Positions 28,043 through 42,447 are shown, counted from the stretch's first letter. The stretch: 64,000 nt of DNA from Enterococcus sp. BWB1-3 (GCF_016745275.1 NZ_JADOEP010000007.1:54422-118421); one strand, 5' to 3'. The notes: generated from the sequence alone by a model not told the origin. Translations and numbers: made by a program.

Positions 28043-28954
28043 TTACATTTTTTTTATTTTAACTTCGTTAACCAGTTTATTGATAAGCTCAGCAGCTGCC
28101 AGATCATCTGAAAAAGCAGTAGCACTTCCGCAGGCAACCCCCCATTTGAATGCTTCAATTGGATCATTGGTTTCTGAAAATTTTCCGACGAATCCGGCAA
28201 TCATTGAATCGCCTGCACCTACAGAATTTTTTAATGGATAGTTTAATACATTGGATTGATAAACAGCTTCTTTTGTGAAGAGGAGAGCACCATCACCGGC
28301 CATTGATACAATAGCGTATTTTGCACCTTCTTTTAAAAGTTGCTGACCGTATGGCAATATGTCTGATACACTCGTAAAAGATGTCTGATAAAGTTCAGCC
28401 AGTTCATGATTGTTAGGCTTAACTACTAAAGGTCGCTTACCTAGAGCGATCTTTAAATCCTCTCCGGTAGTATCAATTACAAATTCAGCACCGCTTGAAG
28501 TAACCAGCTCTATCAGCTCTTTATAAAAGCCGACAGGAAGACTTGGCGGAGTGCTCCCTGAGAGGATGACAATGTCACCGGGAGAAAGGACTGAAAATTG
28601 TACTTTTAATTGCTCTGCTTCTTCATCAGATATTACTGGACCAGTACCATTTATTTCAGTTTCCTGATCAGATTTCAGCTTAATATTGATACGCGTATCG
28701 TCCTTCACTCCAGTAAAGCTTGTTTTGATCTTTTCTGAGGAAAGCCAATCTGAAATAAAGGTTCCGGTAAATCCTCCGATAAATCCCATTGCAGTAGATT
28801 CAATGGACATTCTTTTCAAAACTCTGGAAACATTGATCCCTTTTCCTCCGGGAAGCTTTATATCAGTTTGCATTCGATTCAACCCGCCGATTTCCAGATG
28901 GTTGACGTGGACAATATAATCGATGGAAGGATTAAGAGTTACTGTATAAATCAT
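28043..28954 (-). CDS. fruK: 1-phosphofructokinase
   Basis: A 303-residue PfkB-family kinase that turns fructose 1-phosphate into fructose 1,6-bisphosphate. It shows the N-terminal TLNPSIDY, GGKGINVSRVL, the substrate segment ILSGSTPPSLP, and the catalytic NSVGAGDSMIAGF near the C-terminus. Its ATG overlaps the fruR stop by four bases (ATGA), so the two are coupled. Confidence 0.96.
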   Translation of the reverse strand: MIYTVTLNPSIDYIVHVNHLEIGGLNRMQTDIKLPGGKGINVSRVLKRMSIESTAMGFIGGFTGTFISDWLSSEKIKTSFTGVKDDTRINIKLKSDQETEINGTGPVISDEEAEQLKVQFSVLSPGDIVILSGSTPPSLPVGFYKELIELVTSSGAEFVIDTTGEDLKIALGKRPLVVKPNNHELAELYQTSFTSVSDILPYGQQLLKEGAKYAIVSMAGDGALLFTKEAVYQSNVLNYPLKNSVGAGDSMIAGFVGKFSETNDPIEAFKWGVACGSATAFSDDLAAAELINKLVNEVKIKKM

Positions 28955-29703
28955 TTTGAAACCTCCTTAACTGTTGTTTTTTCCTGAAACTCTTTCAACA
29001 GATCTTCCGGACAATAATCTGTCAGTAAAATTACACTATCTAAATCAGCTACTTTGGTAAACGTAATTTTGTTTAGCTTGCTTTGATCTGCTAAAATAAA
29101 TGCCTGATCTGCGTGCTGGATTGCCAGCCTTTTTAAAGCTGCTTCTTCGGGGTCAGGGGTAGTTAAGCCAAATTCAGGATGTACACCATTCATTCCCATG
29201 AAAGCTTTATTAAATCTGAATTGCTGCAGCTGCTCCATGCCGGATGCCCCGATAATTGCTTTAGTTGAAAGCTTTAATGTTCCGCCCAATATAATTGTGT
29301 TGATATTCAGATCAACCAGCTTGGCTGCATGATGCACCGAATTAGTGACAGCTGTGATCTTTTTTAGGGCTAAAAAAGGAATCATTTCCAGCGTTGTTGT
29401 CCCCGCATCAAGGTAAATAACATCTCCGTCAGCTACCTGATCAGCGGCAGTCTCTGCAATAAGTTGTTTGTTTTGAACGTTTTTGACTGATTTTTCAATC
29501 ATTGACTGTTCAGTACCTAAATCATTTTTTATTTTGGCGCCGCCATGAATTCTTTCCAGAAGTCCTGCTTTTTCAAGGTCCTGCAGGTCCCTTCTAATAG
29601 TTGATTCTGAAGCGTTAAGGTAAGAAGTTAAATCTTGGGATTTTACAATTGACTGCTGCTCCAACAGCTCCTTTATTTTTTTATGACGTTCTTCTGTAAG
29701 CAT
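28951..29703 (-). CDS. fruR: DeoR family repressor of the fructose operon
   Basis: A 250-residue DeoR-family regulator: an N-terminal winged helix (ERHKKIKELLEQQ..., ESTIRRDLQDLEKAGLLERI) and a C-terminal DeoRC sugar-phosphate sensor (YLDAGTTTLEMIPFL, AIIGASGMEQL). Fructose 1-phosphate is the usual inducer. I chose MLTEERH at 29703, because the ATG six bases upstream lies too near the GAGGGA site. It heads the operon it presumably controls. Confidence 0.92.
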   Translation of the reverse strand: MLTEERHKKIKELLEQQSIVKSQDLTSYLNASESTIRRDLQDLEKAGLLERIHGGAKIKNDLGTEQSMIEKSVKNVQNKQLIAETAADQVADGDVIYLDAGTTTLEMIPFLALKKITAVTNSVHHAAKLVDLNINTIILGGTLKLSTKAIIGASGMEQLQQFRFNKAFMGMNGVHPEFGLTTPDPEEAALKRLAIQHADQAFILADQSKLNKITFTKVADLDSVILLTDYCPEDLLKEFQEKTTVKEVSK

Positions 29704-29753
29704 TTCCATCCCTCATTTCACTGATATATTATCATGCTGAATAATAAAAATCA

Positions 29754-29790
29754 ATCAAAAACAGTCAAAAACATCTAAAAACATTTAAAT
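29754..29790 (-). promoter_or_regulatory. direct-repeat operator before fruR
   Basis: Three consecutive ten-base steps (TCAAAAACA, GTCAAAAACA, TCTAAAAACA on the plus strand; TGTTTTTGA-type on the minus strand) lie about 50 bases upstream of the fruR start. Such TGTTT direct repeats are typical DeoR-family operators. FruR binding is inferred. Confidence 0.55.
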
Positions 29791-30012
29791 GTATCTGTAT
29801 TTAACCAAAAAATTGAATTTTAGCAGCAGAAATTTGGGATAAAACAGTTCATTTTCTATTTTAATATTAAAGAAACAACTGGTTTTAGAAGAATAATCAA
29901 TTCTTGAAGCTGCTGCAGAATAAATTGTTAAAATCAACAGGTCTTTTTAAAGAATTTCCCCCATTTATTTGGTATAATAGTAAGGATTGAAATTTAAGGG
30001 AGGACGTTGAAA

Positions 30013-34303
<4,291 letters not shown>

Positions 34304-34727
34304 TTAAGTTTAATGTCAGGCTTGGTTAACATAGACGATGTATGTATTTGTTGTCCATCTGGCACAGCTTAGGAGATTTTACTGAGTATCAGCATTGAAG
34401 CAGCTGGTGATCCTTCCTTATGCAAAAAACAATCTAAGGGACGGCCAGTTGAAACAAACAGAGTAGAGCTGGCTCCTTTTCGCCTTTATGTTTGAAGGTT
34501 TGAAAGAAAGATCAGAAAAACAAGAAATTTACAGTTTTTTCCATGATCTCTTTCAATCACCAGATATTTTTATGATAGAATAGAAAAAACTGTCTTTTTT
34601 GTTGCCTGAGAAATGTTGGGGTTTATAAAACCTCATCAAATTAGATTAGGCAGCTGTGAAGTGTCATCTTTTGTTTTTGCGGTAAAGAAAAAAGACATTG
34701 GTATTTTTTGAGGAAAGAAGGGTATTT
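34304..34727. other. non-coding gap between ligA and gatC
   Basis: No ORF of note. A weak inverted repeat (GCCAGTTG...GAGCTGGC) lies at about 34443-34473. A candidate gatCAB promoter (TTCAAT, then TAGAAT near 34577) precedes a leader of about 140 bases. No T-box or riboswitch signature that I recognise. Confidence 0.4.
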
Positions 34728-35033
34728 ATGGCAATCAGTGAAGAACAAGTAAAGCATGTGGCAAAATTGGCAAAACTGTCATTTTCTCCAGAGGAATTGA
34801 CTGGATTTACAGATCAGTTGGGTAAAATCATTGATATGGTTGAACTGCTTGAAGAAGTGGATACAACTGGCGTTCCGTTTACATCCAACGTTGTGGAAAC
34901 AGTAAATGTAATGAGAGATGATGTTTCAGAGCCTGGAACAAATAGAAAAGAATTAATGAGAAATGTACCGGAATCACAAGATGGATATATCAAAGTGCCG
35001 GCAATTATTGACAATGGGGAGGCTGGCGCATAA
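34728..35033 (+). CDS. gatC: Asp/Glu-tRNA amidotransferase subunit C
   Basis: A 101-residue GatC, the small stabilising subunit of GatCAB, which amidates Glu-tRNA(Gln) and Asp-tRNA(Asn). The [19 protein letters not shown] start and the C-terminal [16 protein letters not shown] are typical. AGGAAAGAAGGG precedes the ATG. The stop overlaps the gatA start by one base. Confidence 0.95.
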   Translation: MAISEEQVKHVAKLAKLSFSPEELTGFTDQLGKIIDMVELLEEVDTTGVPFTSNVVETVNVMRDDVSEPGTNRKELMRNVPESQDGYIKVPAIIDNGEAGA

Positions 35034-36502
35034 TGGAAAAATTATATGATAATTCTGTTGCAGAGCTGCATAATCTTCTTGTTTCAAAAGAAATTACTGC
35101 AGTGGATCTTACAAAAGCAACATTTGACCGAATCAAGGAAACTGAAACAGATATTGATGCTTTTATTACTTTAAATGAAGAAAAAGCCGTGAATCTGGCT
35201 GAAGCAATTGATAAAAAAGGAATTACTGAATCAAATCCTTTAGCAGGAATTCCAATTGGGATTAAAGATAATATTGTTACAAAAGATATTCTGACAACTG
35301 CAGCTTCAAAGATTTTAAACAATTTTAACCCTATATATGATGCAACAGTGATGGATAAGGTCTATCAGGCTGATTTAATTCCAGTAGGCAAGCTGAATAT
35401 GGATGAGTTTGCTATGGGTGGAAGCACAGAGAATTCCTACTTTAAGAAAACGAAAAATGCATGGGATTATTCTAAGGTACCAGGAGGTTCTTCCGGCGGT
35501 TCTGCAGCTGCGGTTGCAGCGGGTCAGGTTCCGGTTTCTCTTGGAAGTGATACTGGTGGAAGCATCAGACAACCGGCAGCATTCAATGGGATTGTAGGAA
35601 TGAAGCCTACATATGGACGAGTTTCACGATATGGTTTGATTGCTTTTTCTTCAAGTCTGGATCAAATCGGACCATTGACAAGAACAGTTGAGGATAATGC
35701 GCTTGTGTTAAATGCGATCAGCGGCTTTGATCCGAAAGATGGAACTTCTGCAGGAAATTCTGTTCCTGATTTTGCTGCAGGCTTAACTGGTGATATTAAG
35801 GGAATGAAGATTGCTTTACCTAAGGAATATCTGGGTGAAGGTGTAGCTCCTGATGTGCGCGAAGCAATCTTAAAGGCTGTAGAAACCTTTAAGAGCCTTG
35901 GTGCAACAATTGAAGAAGTCAGTCTTCCTCATTCTAAATATGGTGTTGCAGTTTACTATATCATTGCTTCTTCTGAAGCAAGTTCAAATCTGCAGCGTTT
36001 TGACGGTATTCGCTATGGTTATCGTTCAGAAAATATTCAAAATCTTGAAGATGTCTATGTAAATTCACGTACTGAAGGATTTGGTATTGAAGTAAAACGT
36101 CGTATTATGCTTGGAACCTTTTCACTGAGTGCCGGCTACTATGATGCCCATTTTAAAAAAGCCGGACAGGTTCGTACGCTGATTAAACAAGACTTTGAAA
36201 AAGTCTTTGCTGAGTATGATTTGATTATCGGCCCTTCAGCACCAACAGCAGCCTATGGTATTGGGGAAAATATTAATGATCCGATTACGATGTATATGAA
36301 TGATATTTTAACGATTCCTGTTAACTTGGCTGGATTGCCTGGGATGTCAATTCCAGCAGGATTTTCAGAAGGATTGCCTGTAGGTCTTCAGATTATCGGT
36401 AAAGCGTTTGATGAAGCAACAATGTATAAAGCAGCCTATGCTTTTGAACAAGCAACTGATTTTCATACAAAAAAACCAGTGATTTTAGGGGGAAATGATT
36501 AA
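35033..36502 (+). CDS. gatA: Glu-tRNA(Gln) amidotransferase subunit A
   Basis: A 489-residue amidase-signature enzyme that releases ammonia from glutamine. The Ser-cisSer-Lys triad lies in [10 protein letters not shown] (Lys), [15 protein letters not shown] and [14 protein letters not shown] (nucleophile Ser). It is coupled by one-base overlaps to gatC before it and gatB after it. Confidence 0.97.
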   Translation: MEKLYDNSVAELHNLLVSKEITAVDLTKATFDRIKETETDIDAFITLNEEKAVNLAEAIDKKGITESNPLAGIPIGIKDNIVTKDILTTAASKILNNFNPIYDATVMDKVYQADLIPVGKLNMDEFAMGGSTENSYFKKTKNAWDYSKVPGGSSGGSAAAVAAGQVPVSLGSDTGGSIRQPAAFNGIVGMKPTYGRVSRYGLIAFSSSLDQIGPLTRTVEDNALVLNAISGFDPKDGTSAGNSVPDFAAGLTGDIKGMKIALPKEYLGEGVAPDVREAILKAVETFKSLGATIEEVSLPHSKYGVAVYYIIASSEASSNLQRFDGIRYGYRSENIQNLEDVYVNSRTEGFGIEVKRRIMLGTFSLSAGYYDAHFKKAGQVRTLIKQDFEKVFAEYDLIIGPSAPTAAYGIGENINDPITMYMNDILTIPVNLAGLPGMSIPAGFSEGLPVGLQIIGKAFDEATMYKAAYAFEQATDFHTKKPVILGGND

Positions 36503-37932
36503 TGAATTTTGAAACAGTCATCGGTTTGGAAGTCCATGTGGAATTAAAAACAAACTCTAAAATCTTTTCACCGGCTCCAGCCCATTTTGGTGCAGAACCT
36601 AACAGTAATACAGCAGTGATTGACTGGGGCTATCCCGGTGTCCTTCCTGTTATGAATAAAACAGCTTTGGAATTTGGAATGAAAGCAGCCCTTGCGTTGA
36701 ATTGCCAAATTTCAAAAGATACACATTTTGACCGTAAAAACTATTTTTATCCGGATAACCCCAAAGCCTACCAAATTTCTCAGTTTGATCAGCCGATTGG
36801 TCATGACGGCTGGATTGAAATTGAAGTAGAAGGTCAAAAGAAGACAATTCGTATTGAACGCGTCCATTTGGAAGAAGATGCTGGTAAAAATATCCATGGA
36901 ACGGATGGATATTCTTATGTCGATTTAAACCGTCAGGGTACACCGTTGATCGAAATCGTGTCTGAGGCTGATATGCGTTCTCCGGAAGAAGCTTATGCAT
37001 ATTTGGAAGCTCTGCGCTCAATTATTCTCTTTACAGAAGTATCTGATGTGAAAATGGAAGAAGGATCAATGCGCTGTGATGCGAATATTTCTCTGCGCCC
37101 GTATGGACAGGAGGAATTTGGAACAAAAACAGAATTAAAAAACCTGAACTCTATGAGCTTTGTTAAAAAAGGTCTGGCTTTTGAAGAAAAACGTCAGGCA
37201 AAAGTTCTTCTTTCAGGAGGAGAAATCCAGCAGGAAACGCGCCGTTTTGATGAAACAACGAATAAAACATTATTGATGCGTGTTAAAGAAGGATCAAGCG
37301 ATTATCGTTATTTCCCGGAACCGGATATTCCACGTTTTGCAATTGACGATGCATGGATTGAACAGGTAAGGAAAACACTTCCTGAATTACCGGCTTCACG
37401 TCGTCAACGATACAGCAGTGAGTTGGGCTTGCCGGAATATGATGCTATGGTTCTGACGCTGACAAAAGAAATGTCTGATTTCTTTGAAGCTGTATTGGCA
37501 GCCGGTGCAGATGCTAAGCAAGCATCAAACTGGTTAATGGGCGAAGTTTCTGCCTATTTAAACAGTGAAAAGATGGAACTGCTTGATACTAAGCTGACTC
37601 CGGAAAATCTTGCAGGTATGATCAAATTAATTGCAGATGGAACTATCAGTTCTAAAATTGCTAAAACAGTCTTTAAAGAATTGATTGAACATGGTGGAGA
37701 TGCGAAAGAAGTTGTTGAAGCGAAAGGACTGGTTCAGCTATCTGATCCTGCACAGCTGCTTCCAATAATTAATGAAGTGTTGGACAATAATCAACAATCC
37801 GTTGATGACTTCAAAAATGGGAAAGACCGTGCTGTTGGATTCTTAGTTGGACAGATTATGAAAGCAACAAAAGGAAAGGCAAATCCCGGCGTTGTGAACA
37901 AGCTATTACAGGAAGAGTTAGCAAAACGATAG
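36502..37932 (+). CDS. gatB: Asp/Glu-tRNA amidotransferase subunit B
   Basis: A 476-residue GatB, the kinase/transamidase subunit that activates the misacylated t[17 protein letters not shown] at the start, [20 protein letters not shown], and the C-terminal YqeY-like tail domain ([31 protein letters not shown]) are all present. It follows gatA with a one-base overlap; dagK follows 17 bases later. Confidence 0.97.
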   Translation: MNFETVIGLEVHVELKTNSKIFSPAPAHFGAEPNSNTAVIDWGYPGVLPVMNKTALEFGMKAALALNCQISKDTHFDRKNYFYPDNPKAYQISQFDQPIGHDGWIEIEVEGQKKTIRIERVHLEEDAGKNIHGTDGYSYVDLNRQGTPLIEIVSEADMRSPEEAYAYLEALRSIILFTEVSDVKMEEGSMRCDANISLRPYGQEEFGTKTELKNLNSMSFVKKGLAFEEKRQAKVLLSGGEIQQETRRFDETTNKTLLMRVKEGSSDYRYFPEPDIPRFAIDDAWIEQVRKTLPELPASRRQRYSSELGLPEYDAMVLTLTKEMSDFFEAVLAAGADAKQASNWLMGEVSAYLNSEKMELLDTKLTPENLAGMIKLIADGTISSKIAKTVFKELIEHGGDAKEVVEAKGLVQLSDPAQLLPIINEVLDNNQQSVDDFKNGKDRAVGFLVGQIMKATKGKANPGVVNKLLQEELAKR

Positions 37933-37949
37933 AAAGCAGCTGACAGGAT

Positions 37950-39008
37950 ATGAAAAAAGCAAGAGTTATCTATAATCCAACATCCGGAAAGGAACTGGTC
38001 AAAAAGAACTTGGCGGATATCCTCAATGTCTTAGAGGAATCTGGTTATGAAGCAAGTGCATATGCGACAACTCCGGAACAGGATTCTGCAAAAAATGAAG
38101 CAAAACGTGCAGCTTTACAGGGATTTGATTTGATTGTTGCCGCTGGGGGAGACGGTACGATTAATGAAGTGGTCAATGGCATTGCTCCTCTTGAAAAACG
38201 TCCGTTGATGGCTGTTATTCCGGCAGGAACGACAAATGACTATGCCCGAGCACTAAAGATTCCTAGAAACAATATTCTAGAAGCTGCAAAAGTGATTCAA
38301 AAAAATCAGACGGTGAAAATGGATATTGGTCAGGCTGCTGAAAATTATTTTATTAACATTGCTGCCGGCGGGCACTTGACTGAATTAACGTATGAGGTGC
38401 CTTCTGAACTGAAAAGTATTTTTGGCTATCTTGCATATTTGGTAAAGGGAGCAGAAATGCTGCCGAGAGTAAAGCCGATCAAAATGAGAATGACTTATGA
38501 TGACGGTGTTTATGAAGGAAATGCCTCTATGTTCTTTTTAGGTCTGACTAATTCGGTAGGAGGCTTTGAACAGATTGCTCCTGATGCAAAACTGGACGAC
38601 GGCAAGTTTTCATTAATTATTGTAAAAACAGCAAACATCTTTGAAATTGTTCATCTGGTGGCATTGATGCTGAATGGCGGAAAACATGTAGAAGATAATC
38701 GTCTGATTTATACGAAAACAAACTATCTCCATGCAGAGACACTGAATGCTGAAAACAGGATGCTCATTAACCTTGATGGTGAATACGGCGGAGAAGCACC
38801 TATGACCTTTAAGAATCTGCATCAGCATATCGAAATGTTTGCAAATATGGATGATATTCCTTCTGACGCTGTTATTGGAATTGTTGATGAAGATGAAGAA
38901 GATTATGAAGGGATTACCAGAGATTTTGTGAAGGAAGTTGAAAAGCTGACAGATCAGGATATCGATGGTGATGGAAAAATTGCCGGAGGAGAAAAAGTTA
39001 AAAAATAA
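37950..39008 (+). CDS. dagK: diacylglycerol kinase (DgkB type) with a C-terminal EF-hand-like loop
   Basis: A 352-residue soluble lipid kinase that returns diacylglycerol from lipoteichoic acid synthesis to phosphatidic acid. ARVIYNPTSGKE, the catalytic AAGGDGTINEVVNG and IPAGTTNDYARAL are diagnostic. Beyond the usual end near residue 310 there is an acidic tail ending DQDIDGDGKIAGGE; residues 337-348 fit the canonical DxDxDGxIxxxE calcium loop. Only one loop is visible, so calcium binding is uncertain. It is last in gatCAB-dagK, a common order in enterococci and relatives. Confidence 0.92.
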   Translation: MKKARVIYNPTSGKELVKKNLADILNVLEESGYEASAYATTPEQDSAKNEAKRAALQGFDLIVAAGGDGTINEVVNGIAPLEKRPLMAVIPAGTTNDYARALKIPRNNILEAAKVIQKNQTVKMDIGQAAENYFINIAAGGHLTELTYEVPSELKSIFGYLAYLVKGAEMLPRVKPIKMRMTYDDGVYEGNASMFFLGLTNSVGGFEQIAPDAKLDDGKFSLIIVKTANIFEIVHLVALMLNGGKHVEDNRLIYTKTNYLHAETLNAENRMLINLDGEYGGEAPMTFKNLHQHIEMFANMDDIPSDAVIGIVDEDEEDYEGITRDFVKEVEKLTDQDIDGDGKIAGGEKVKK

Positions 39009-39217
39009 CCTTTGATTTTAGGAAGCATTATTATTATATGAAATATAAGCTGAAATTTAATGAAAATCGCCAGTCGACTGCCATGGTGCGGTCGTACTGC
39101 GCACTTTCAGAAGAAGTGCTGATTTTCTTGAATTTCAGCTTTTTTGTTCTGTTAGAAAGGGAGATAATATTGGGAATGCTCGAGCGGCAGGATAAAAAAA
39201 TTGGTTTACGATTGAAG

Positions 39218-39259
39218 CTGTCGACCTTTAATACTGTAGAAAAGGTGGGCGATCGACAG
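39218..39259. repeat. GATCGACAG inverted repeat upstream of CRISPR array 1
   Basis: CTGTCGACC (39218-39226) and GATCGACAG (39251-39259) form an imperfect inverted repeat. Better-formed versions occur before arrays 2 and 3. It lies between dagK and the array leader. Confidence 0.55.
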
Positions 39260-39280
39260 TTAATAGAAACATTGCTAGCA

Positions 39281-39392
39281 TTGACTTTTGAGTAATAACT
39301 ACAGTAAAATGGAGAGGTCAAAGCGAGAAAGTTAGCTGATCGACAGAACAGGCGCTGAAAATCCTTATGTGGTAAGGGGAAAATAGGTACCC
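39281..39392 (+). promoter_or_regulatory. leader and promoter of CRISPR array 1
   Basis: TTGACT at 39281, an 18-base spacer, and TAAAAT at 39305; then GATCGACAGAA at 39338, 55 bases before the first repeat, and a small hairpin CCTTATGTGGTAAGG at 39363, 30 bases before it. All three elements recur at the same distances before arrays 2 and 3. Confidence 0.75.
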
Positions 39393-40015
39393 GTTTTAAT
39401 CTAAACAGAGTGTAATGTAAATTTGGATAAATGAATGGGTGAAAGAACTTAAAGGGCAGTTTTAATCTAAACAGAGTGTAATGTAAATATAATTGGAATG
39501 ATGTAATAGACCTAAAAGCTGATGGTTTTAATCTAAACAGAGTGTAATGTAAATACAACAGAAATTTCTAAAACGGCACAAGTTTTAGCGTTTTAATCTA
39601 AACAGAGTGTAATGTAAATCAGACCCAGCAATAATGTAACCGAATGTTGATAAAAGTTTTAATCTAAACAGAGTGTAATGTAAATATTCTAAAACTGGCG
39701 GTAAGGTATATTACGCTTTTGTTTTAATCTAAACAGAGTGTAATGTAAATGATTTTAAAAATCAGATACAAGCGTTAACAGTTACACGTTTTAATCTAAA
39801 CAGAGTGTAATGTAAATGCTAGATCATGCAACTGAAAATGCCGAATATGTAGAGTTTTAATCTAAACAGAGTGTAATGTAAATATAAAGCGGAATTAATG
39901 TTATATATGCGTGATTTCTGTTTTAATCTAAACAGAGTGTAATGTAAATTCCGAATTCATGTTCTGGTTGATTGTTCATATTTTGGTTTTAATTTAAACA
40001 GAATGAAATTTATAA
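39393..40015 (+). CRISPR. CRISPR array 1, ten repeats and nine spacers
   Basis: Repeats of 30 bases begin at 39393, 39459, 39525, 39590, 39656, 39721, 39788, 39854, 39920 and 39986. They start GTTTTAATCTAAAC and end GTAATGTAAAT; the first nine are identical and the last is degenerate, marking the leader-distal end. Spacers are 35-37 bases. A 30-base repeat ending ATGTAAAT with spacers near 36 is typical of type I-B systems. Most spacers can be read as open codon strings, as expected for captured phage or plasmid genes. No cas gene occurs in the window. Confidence 0.97.
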
Positions 40016-40019
40016 AAGT

Positions 40020-40050
40020 CATGGTTATTTCTGAAACCATGTTTTTTTTT
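40020..40050 (+). terminator. terminator after CRISPR array 1
   Basis: CATGGTT and AACCATG form a short stem, followed by nine T residues; it ends the array transcript before the methyltransferase gene. Confidence 0.8.
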
Positions 40051-40202
40051 GAAATTCCCAATGTATCTTTGACCATACAATATCACTAGGTCACTGCGTA
40101 TTCTAATGTTCTATTTTACTTTCCTGTTTTAAACGAAACATGATTGCTTTTCCTGCTGATTTTCATTAGAATGGAACAAGTGAGAAGAGGAAGGAACGAA
40201 TT

Positions 40203-41567
40203 ATGAAAACACAACCAGTACAGAAGAACGAAACAATTGAAGTAGAAATTATTGATTTAACTCATGAAGGCTTAGGTGTCGGTAAAGTGGATGGTTATCC
40301 GCTTTTCATAGAAAACAGCCTTCCTGGAGAAAAGGTAAAAATTCTGGTTTTAAAGGCTGGAACTAAATTTGGCTATGGAAAAGTTCTGGAACGTCTGACG
40401 GACAGTCCTGATAGAGTCATGCTGACTGACGAAAGTCTTTTGAGAACAGGCATTGCTCCGCTTCAGCATATGACTTATGAAGCTCAGCTTCTATTTAAAC
40501 AAAAACAAGTCGAAAAAGTTCTGGAAAAAATCAGTAAAATGCCGGATGTTCCTGTTTTGCCGACTGTTGGAATGGTTAATCCTGTGGGCTACCGGAATAA
40601 AGCTCAGATTCCAGTTAGAAAAGTTGCCGGTCAGATCGAAACAGGTTTTTACCGCAAAAACAGTCATGATTTGATTCCTATTAAAGATTTTCATATTCAA
40701 GATCCGGCAATTGATCAGGCTATTGTAGTCATTCGTGATATTCTGGCTCGCTTCAATGTGAAGATTTATGATGAGAAGGGACACGTTGGAAATCTGCGCC
40801 ATATCATTATTCGTCGTGGTCATTACTCTCATCAAATGATGGTTGTATTGGTAACCAGAACAGGGAAGATATTTAAGCATGAACAAATTACAGAAGAAAT
40901 TTTGAAGGAACTGCCTGAAGTTGTTTCGATTATTCAAAATATTAATCCAGATAAGACCAATGTTATTTTAGGAAAAGAATCCAAGCTGCTCTACGGTAAA
41001 GATCATATTGAAGATCAGCTGTTAGGAAAAACTTATCAAATTTCAGCCCCCTCTTTTTATCAGGTGAATACAGAACAGACAGAGTTTATGTATCAGACAG
41101 CAATGGATTTTGCGGGACTTTCAAAAGACGATATCATCATTGATGCCTATTGCGGAATTGGAACTATTGGATTGTCGATGGCAGATCGAGTGAACCATGT
41201 TTATGGAGTCGAAATTGTTAAAGAGGCAATTGATGATGCAAAAATAAACGCCTTCAACAACAGTATAGAGAATGTTACGTTTAAAACTGGCTCTGCTGAA
41301 AAAGTGATGAAGAAATGGAAAGAGTCCAGTATTGACCCAACGGTTTTAGTTGTTGATCCGCCTAGAAAAGGATTGACAGAGCCATTTATTGAAACAGCTA
41401 TTGAGATGCAGCCGGAACGAATTATTTATATTTCATGTAATCCTGCAACCCTGGCAAGAGATTTGAAACTGTTTGCTTCAAACTATGAAGTGAAGAAAGT
41501 TCAGCCAATCGATCTGTTTCCTCAGACCCATCATGTGGAAAGTGTTACTTTGTTGCAAAGAAAATAA
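40203..41567 (+). CDS. rlmD: 23S rRNA (uracil-C5)-methyltransferase, RlmD type, no Fe-S cysteines
   Basis: A 454-residue paralogue of the gene at 2300: TRAM domain (about 8-65), methyltransferase domain with DAYCGIGTIGLSMA, VVDPPRKGL and catalytic YISCNPATLARDL. In place of the cluster-binding Cys set it reads RTGIAPLQHMTYE, so the Fe-S cluster is absent. The two enzymes probably divide the two 23S m5U sites between them, or one serves both. Its place after dagK is the usual enterococcal order, here split by CRISPR array 1. Confidence 0.9.
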   Translation: MKTQPVQKNETIEVEIIDLTHEGLGVGKVDGYPLFIENSLPGEKVKILVLKAGTKFGYGKVLERLTDSPDRVMLTDESLLRTGIAPLQHMTYEAQLLFKQKQVEKVLEKISKMPDVPVLPTVGMVNPVGYRNKAQIPVRKVAGQIETGFYRKNSHDLIPIKDFHIQDPAIDQAIVVIRDILARFNVKIYDEKGHVGNLRHIIIRRGHYSHQMMVVLVTRTGKIFKHEQITEEILKELPEVVSIIQNINPDKTNVILGKESKLLYGKDHIEDQLLGKTYQISAPSFYQVNTEQTEFMYQTAMDFAGLSKDDIIIDAYCGIGTIGLSMADRVNHVYGVEIVKEAIDDAKINAFNNSIENVTFKTGSAEKVMKKWKESSIDPTVLVVDPPRKGLTEPFIETAIEMQPERIIYISCNPATLARDLKLFASNYEVKKVQPIDLFPQTHHVESVTLLQRK

Positions 41568-41578
41568 TAATATATGTG

Positions 41579-41612
41579 AGAGACATTCCTTGAAAGCGGG
41601 ATGTCTCTTTTT
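41579..41612 (+). terminator. terminator after the methyltransferase gene
   Basis: AGAGACATTCC pairs with GGGATGTCTCT, followed by a T-run. Confidence 0.85.
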
Positions 41613-41813
41613 GTCGAAAATTTGCAGGATTATTAGCGGGTATTATTGAATAGAAAAAGCTGTATATGGAACGAGAGAATCTGCTTGCCAAATATAAATA
41701 TATAAAATAAACGCCTGAATTCTCTTCTTATTTTACAGAATTTCACAAAATTTCGGGAAAATTAAGCAAAAAAACCTTATTGAGAAAAGTTCTCAGTACT
41801 TTCAGCAAATTAA

Positions 41814-41883
41814 TTGTATGTTTTTTCACAAAGAAGTAATAATTTTTGATATACTAAGGGTGTCGAAAATGAAAGCGTTACCT
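41814..41883 (+). promoter_or_regulatory. hydCBA promoter region with Rex-like and cre-like sites
   Basis: TATACT at 41850-41855 is a good -10; TTCACA near 41825 could serve as -35 at a long 19-base spacing. The 18-mer at 41814-41831 begins TTGT and ends TCACAA, matching ten of twelve fixed bases of the Rex consensus. TGAAAGCGTTACCT at 41870-41883 resembles a CcpA cre site with two mismatches. Just upstream, TGAGAA-AAG-TTCTCA (41781-41795) is a further palindrome. Control by NADH/NAD ratio and carbon source is inferred. Confidence 0.45.
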
Positions 41884-41943
41884 GTATCGGTGTAGTTTGT
41901 AAGTTGCTAATTTAAAGAAGTTGAAGGAGGGACTGAAAGGAAA

Positions 41944-42447
41944 ATGAGTGTAAAAGAATTGACGTTTGAATTTATTGAAACGGAAAGTCAGAAACAGGAA
42001 TTTGACACAGCCTTAAATTATTTAAAGGATCAGCAAGGCGCACAAATGCCTGCTTTACAGGAAGCACAGCGAATATACAGTTACTTGCCGATTGAGGTGC
42101 TGGAACGTATTTCTGAAAAACTGGATATTCCCCTAGAGGAGCTTTACAGTACTGCCACGTTTTACTCACAGTTTTCTTTTGTACCTAAAGGAGAGTTCAC
42201 AATCAGTATCTGCATGGGAACAGCTTGCTATGTAAAGGGTGCGGGAAATATTTTAGATTCTTATGAAAATGAACTGCAGATCAAAGCCGGAGAAACAACA
42301 GCTGATCGAAAATTTACATTGGAATCCTGTCGCTGTATAGGTGCTTGTGGACTGGCTCCTGTTTTGACAGTTAATGAAGAAGTATATGGTCGTCTGACGC
42401 AGAAAAAAGGGGATAAAGTTCTTGCAACATACCTCAAGAAAGCTTAG
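41944..42447 (+). CDS. hydC: [FeFe] hydrogenase gamma subunit, NuoE-like
   Basis: A 167-residue thioredoxin-like [2Fe-2S] protein of the NuoE/HydC/HndA family. Ligands: CMGTAC (two Cys about residue 90-95) and CRCIGACG (about 132-139). It passes electrons between the flavin subunit and partners in trimeric bifurcating hydrogenases. It is first of three genes in the NuoE-NuoF-hydrogenase order, with GGAGGG/AAAGGA upstream of the ATG. Confidence 0.93.
   Translation: MSVKELTFEFIETESQKQEFDTALNYLKDQQGAQMPALQEAQRIYSYLPIEVLERISEKLDIPLEELYSTATFYSQFSFVPKGEFTISICMGTACYVKGAGNILDSYENELQIKAGETTADRKFTLESCRCIGACGLAPVLTVNEEVYGRLTQKKGDKVLATYLKKA

Noticed and set aside
39038-39295. 85-codon frame between dagK and CRISPR array 1, considered as a Cas remnant
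   Set aside because: No Cas1, Cas2 or other Cas motif; it covers the conserved hairpin and leader elements, which explain the sequence better.
39393-40015. Type II-A CRISPR array, as is common in enterococci
   Set aside because: Type II-A repeats are usually 36 bases with 30-base spacers; here repeats are 30 and spacers about 36, and no cas9 is present.
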